Source of the DNA: Pseudomonadota bacterium
Lineage (GTDB): Bacteria > Pseudomonadota > Gammaproteobacteria > Burkholderiales > Thiobacillaceae
Assembly (NCBI GenBank): GCA_021847385.1
Contig: JAJZTV010000132.1
Span: 1 to 5,991, forward strand
Length of the DNA stretch: 5,991 nt
Direction: 5' to 3'
Position 1 is the first letter of the stretch, and each line of letters opens with the position of its first letter. Both the position numbers and the translations under genes were made by a program. Below are positions 4,956-5,991 of the stretch, one piece after another. The notes beneath the pieces were generated by a model. It saw only the letters and a program-made list of their open reading frames with translations, did no database searches and was not told the origin of the DNA.

Positions 4956-5991
4956 ATGAAACCGACCCTATTGGCTATCGCACTCGGCCTGAGCTGCTTC
5001 ACCGCCCCGACGCTCGCCGCCCCGCAAGACCAGGCTGCTGCAGCCGTCCCGATACAACGTATCGTCGACACCGCTGCCGTGCAAGAGGCGGGCAAACGTG
5101 GCGCCATCATTTGGGATACCCGCAGTGCCGCGGACTACAACAAGGGCCATATCCCTGGTGCCGTCAATATCGGCGACATCGGCAAGGTCTTGCGCAACGA
5201 CAACACTGAGGACTACATCGCGCTGGCCAAGATGGAAAAACTGTTGGGCGACGGCGGCATCGATCCCAGCAAAGAGATCGTCGTCTATGGCGACAAGGGC
5301 AACCCCTTTGTTTATTTCGGTGCCGTCACCGTCGAATACCTGAACGGCAAGAATGCCAAGGTCTACCACGGCGGTATCGACGACTGGAAAGCGGCCGGTC
5401 AAGCCTTGGCCACCGAGCCGACCAAACTTGCGGCCATTCCGCTCAAACTCACGGTCAACCCGAACGTGACCGTGGATACCCAATACGTACTCAAGGCGGA
5501 AAAACGCAAGGGCGTGCAGATCGTCGACGTGCGGACAACGGGCGAATATAGCGGTGAAGACATCCGCGCGATCCGCGGCGGCCATATCCCCAGCGCGGTG
5601 AATATCCCCTATGAGCAGAACTGGGCCGACCCCGACACACCGGCCAAGCTGGCGAAAAAGCAGGTGCAGACCAAGGACGGCTTGGGCCTGAAGCCGGTCG
5701 AGAAGATCAAGGAACTCTATGCCAAACTCGACCCCAACAAGGAAACCATCGTCTATTGCCAGAGCGGCGTACGCGCCTCGGAAACGGCAACCGTGCTCAA
5801 GGATTTGGGCTTCAAGAAGGTCAAGGTGTACGACTCGTCCTGGCTCGGCTACGGCAACACGCTGGATGCCCCGGCCGACAACGCCCAGTATTTCAATGTC
5901 GGCGCGCTCAATGGCCGCCTAGGCGCGATGCAAAAGCGTATCGAGGTCTTGGAAAAACAACTGGCCGAGGCCACCCAGGTCGCCGCCGCGA
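4956..5991 (+). CDS. Exported tandem-rhodanese sulfurtransferase, 3' end outside the window
   Basis: The frame runs from ATG 4956 to the right edge without a stop (345 full codons visible). Residues 1-21 are a Sec signal peptide (MKPTLLAIALGLSCF, then TAPTLA) with likely cleavage after A21, so the product acts in the periplasm. Rhodanese domain 1 (about 31-152) keeps the fold motifs DTRSAADYNKGHIPGAVNI (54-72) and VYHGGIDDW (136-144). Its active-site loop is YGDKGN (111-116), with no cysteine. Domain 2 (about 165-305) has VDVR (190-193), GGHIPSAVNIP (208-218) and an intact catalytic loop CQSGVRAS starting at Cys268, then YDSSWLGYGN (292-301). Cys268 is the only cysteine in the visible mature part. 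The family moves sulfane sulfur from thiosulfate or a similar donor to an acceptor such as cyanide; the physiological substrate cannot be read here. Residues about 316-340 look like a short coiled coil (M325, I329, L332, L336). It is divergent from the 374-residue protein gene. Confidence 0.92.
   Translation, partial: MKPTLLAIALGLSCFTAPTLAAPQDQAAAAVPIQRIVDTAAVQEAGKRGAIIWDTRSAADYNKGHIPGAVNIGDIGKVLRNDNTEDYIALAKMEKLLGDGGIDPSKEIVVYGDKGNPFVYFGAVTVEYLNGKNAKVYHGGIDDWKAAGQALATEPTKLAAIPLKLTVNPNVTVDTQYVLKAEKRKGVQIVDVRTTGEYSGEDIRAIRGGHIPSAVNIPYEQNWADPDTPAKLAKKQVQTKDGLGLKPVEKIKELYAKLDPNKETIVYCQSGVRASETATVLKDLGFKKVKVYDSSWLGYGNTLDAPADNAQYFNVGALNGRLGAMQKRIEVLEKQLAEATQVAAA

Noticed and set aside
4986..4999. 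Possible lipoprotein lipobox around Cys14 of the sulfurtransferase (GLSC)
   Set aside because: The -3 position is Gly rather than Leu/Val/Ile, and a normal signal peptidase I site (TLA before AP) follows, so an ordinary secreted protein is more likely.
4968..5585. Minus-strand open frame of 205 codons opposite the sulfurtransferase gene
   Set aside because: The plus strand encodes a signal peptide and two rhodanese domains with intact motifs over the same bases, so the antisense frame is a shadow.

Overview
The window is GC-rich (roughly 60% or more by eye) chromosomal DNA, probably from a betaproteobacterium. Three things suggest this: the codon bias, a C-terminal domain in the first gene that I associate with betaproteobacterial exported proteins, and a purT/chemoreceptor gene style typical of that group. 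No rRNA, tRNA, IS element, CRISPR array or phage gene was seen. The taxonomic placement is inference only.

Layout from left to right: (1) positions 1-633, plus strand, the 3' end of a beta-propeller-like (YncE/YVTN-like) protein with a Tyr-rich C-terminal domain; (2) 640-1836, minus strand, purT, the formate-dependent GAR transformylase of purine synthesis; (3) 1837-1944, a short divergent intergenic region with a possible flagellar-type (sigma-28) promoter; (4) 1945-3612, plus strand, a membrane-bound methyl-accepting chemotaxis protein; (5) 3613-4737, minus strand, a 374-residue soluble protein that I do not recognise; (6) 4738-4955, a 218-base divergent intergenic region that is more AT-rich than its surroundings and carries inverted repeats and promoter-like boxes; (7) 4956 to the right edge, plus strand, an exported tandem-rhodanese sulfurtransferase that continues past the window.

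The genes do not form one operon. They alternate in orientation (plus, minus, plus, minus, plus), so each is probably transcribed alone. No shared pathway is evident: purine synthesis, chemotaxis and periplasmic sulfur transfer sit side by side. Both convergent junctions are extremely tight (6 bases and 0 bases), leaving no room for a conventional terminator between the genes.

I found no clear undescribed multi-gene system. The points most worth a second look are the unrecognised 374-residue protein, the inverted repeats in the divergent region it shares with the sulfurtransferase, and that sulfurtransferase's catalytically degenerate first domain and coiled-coil tail.
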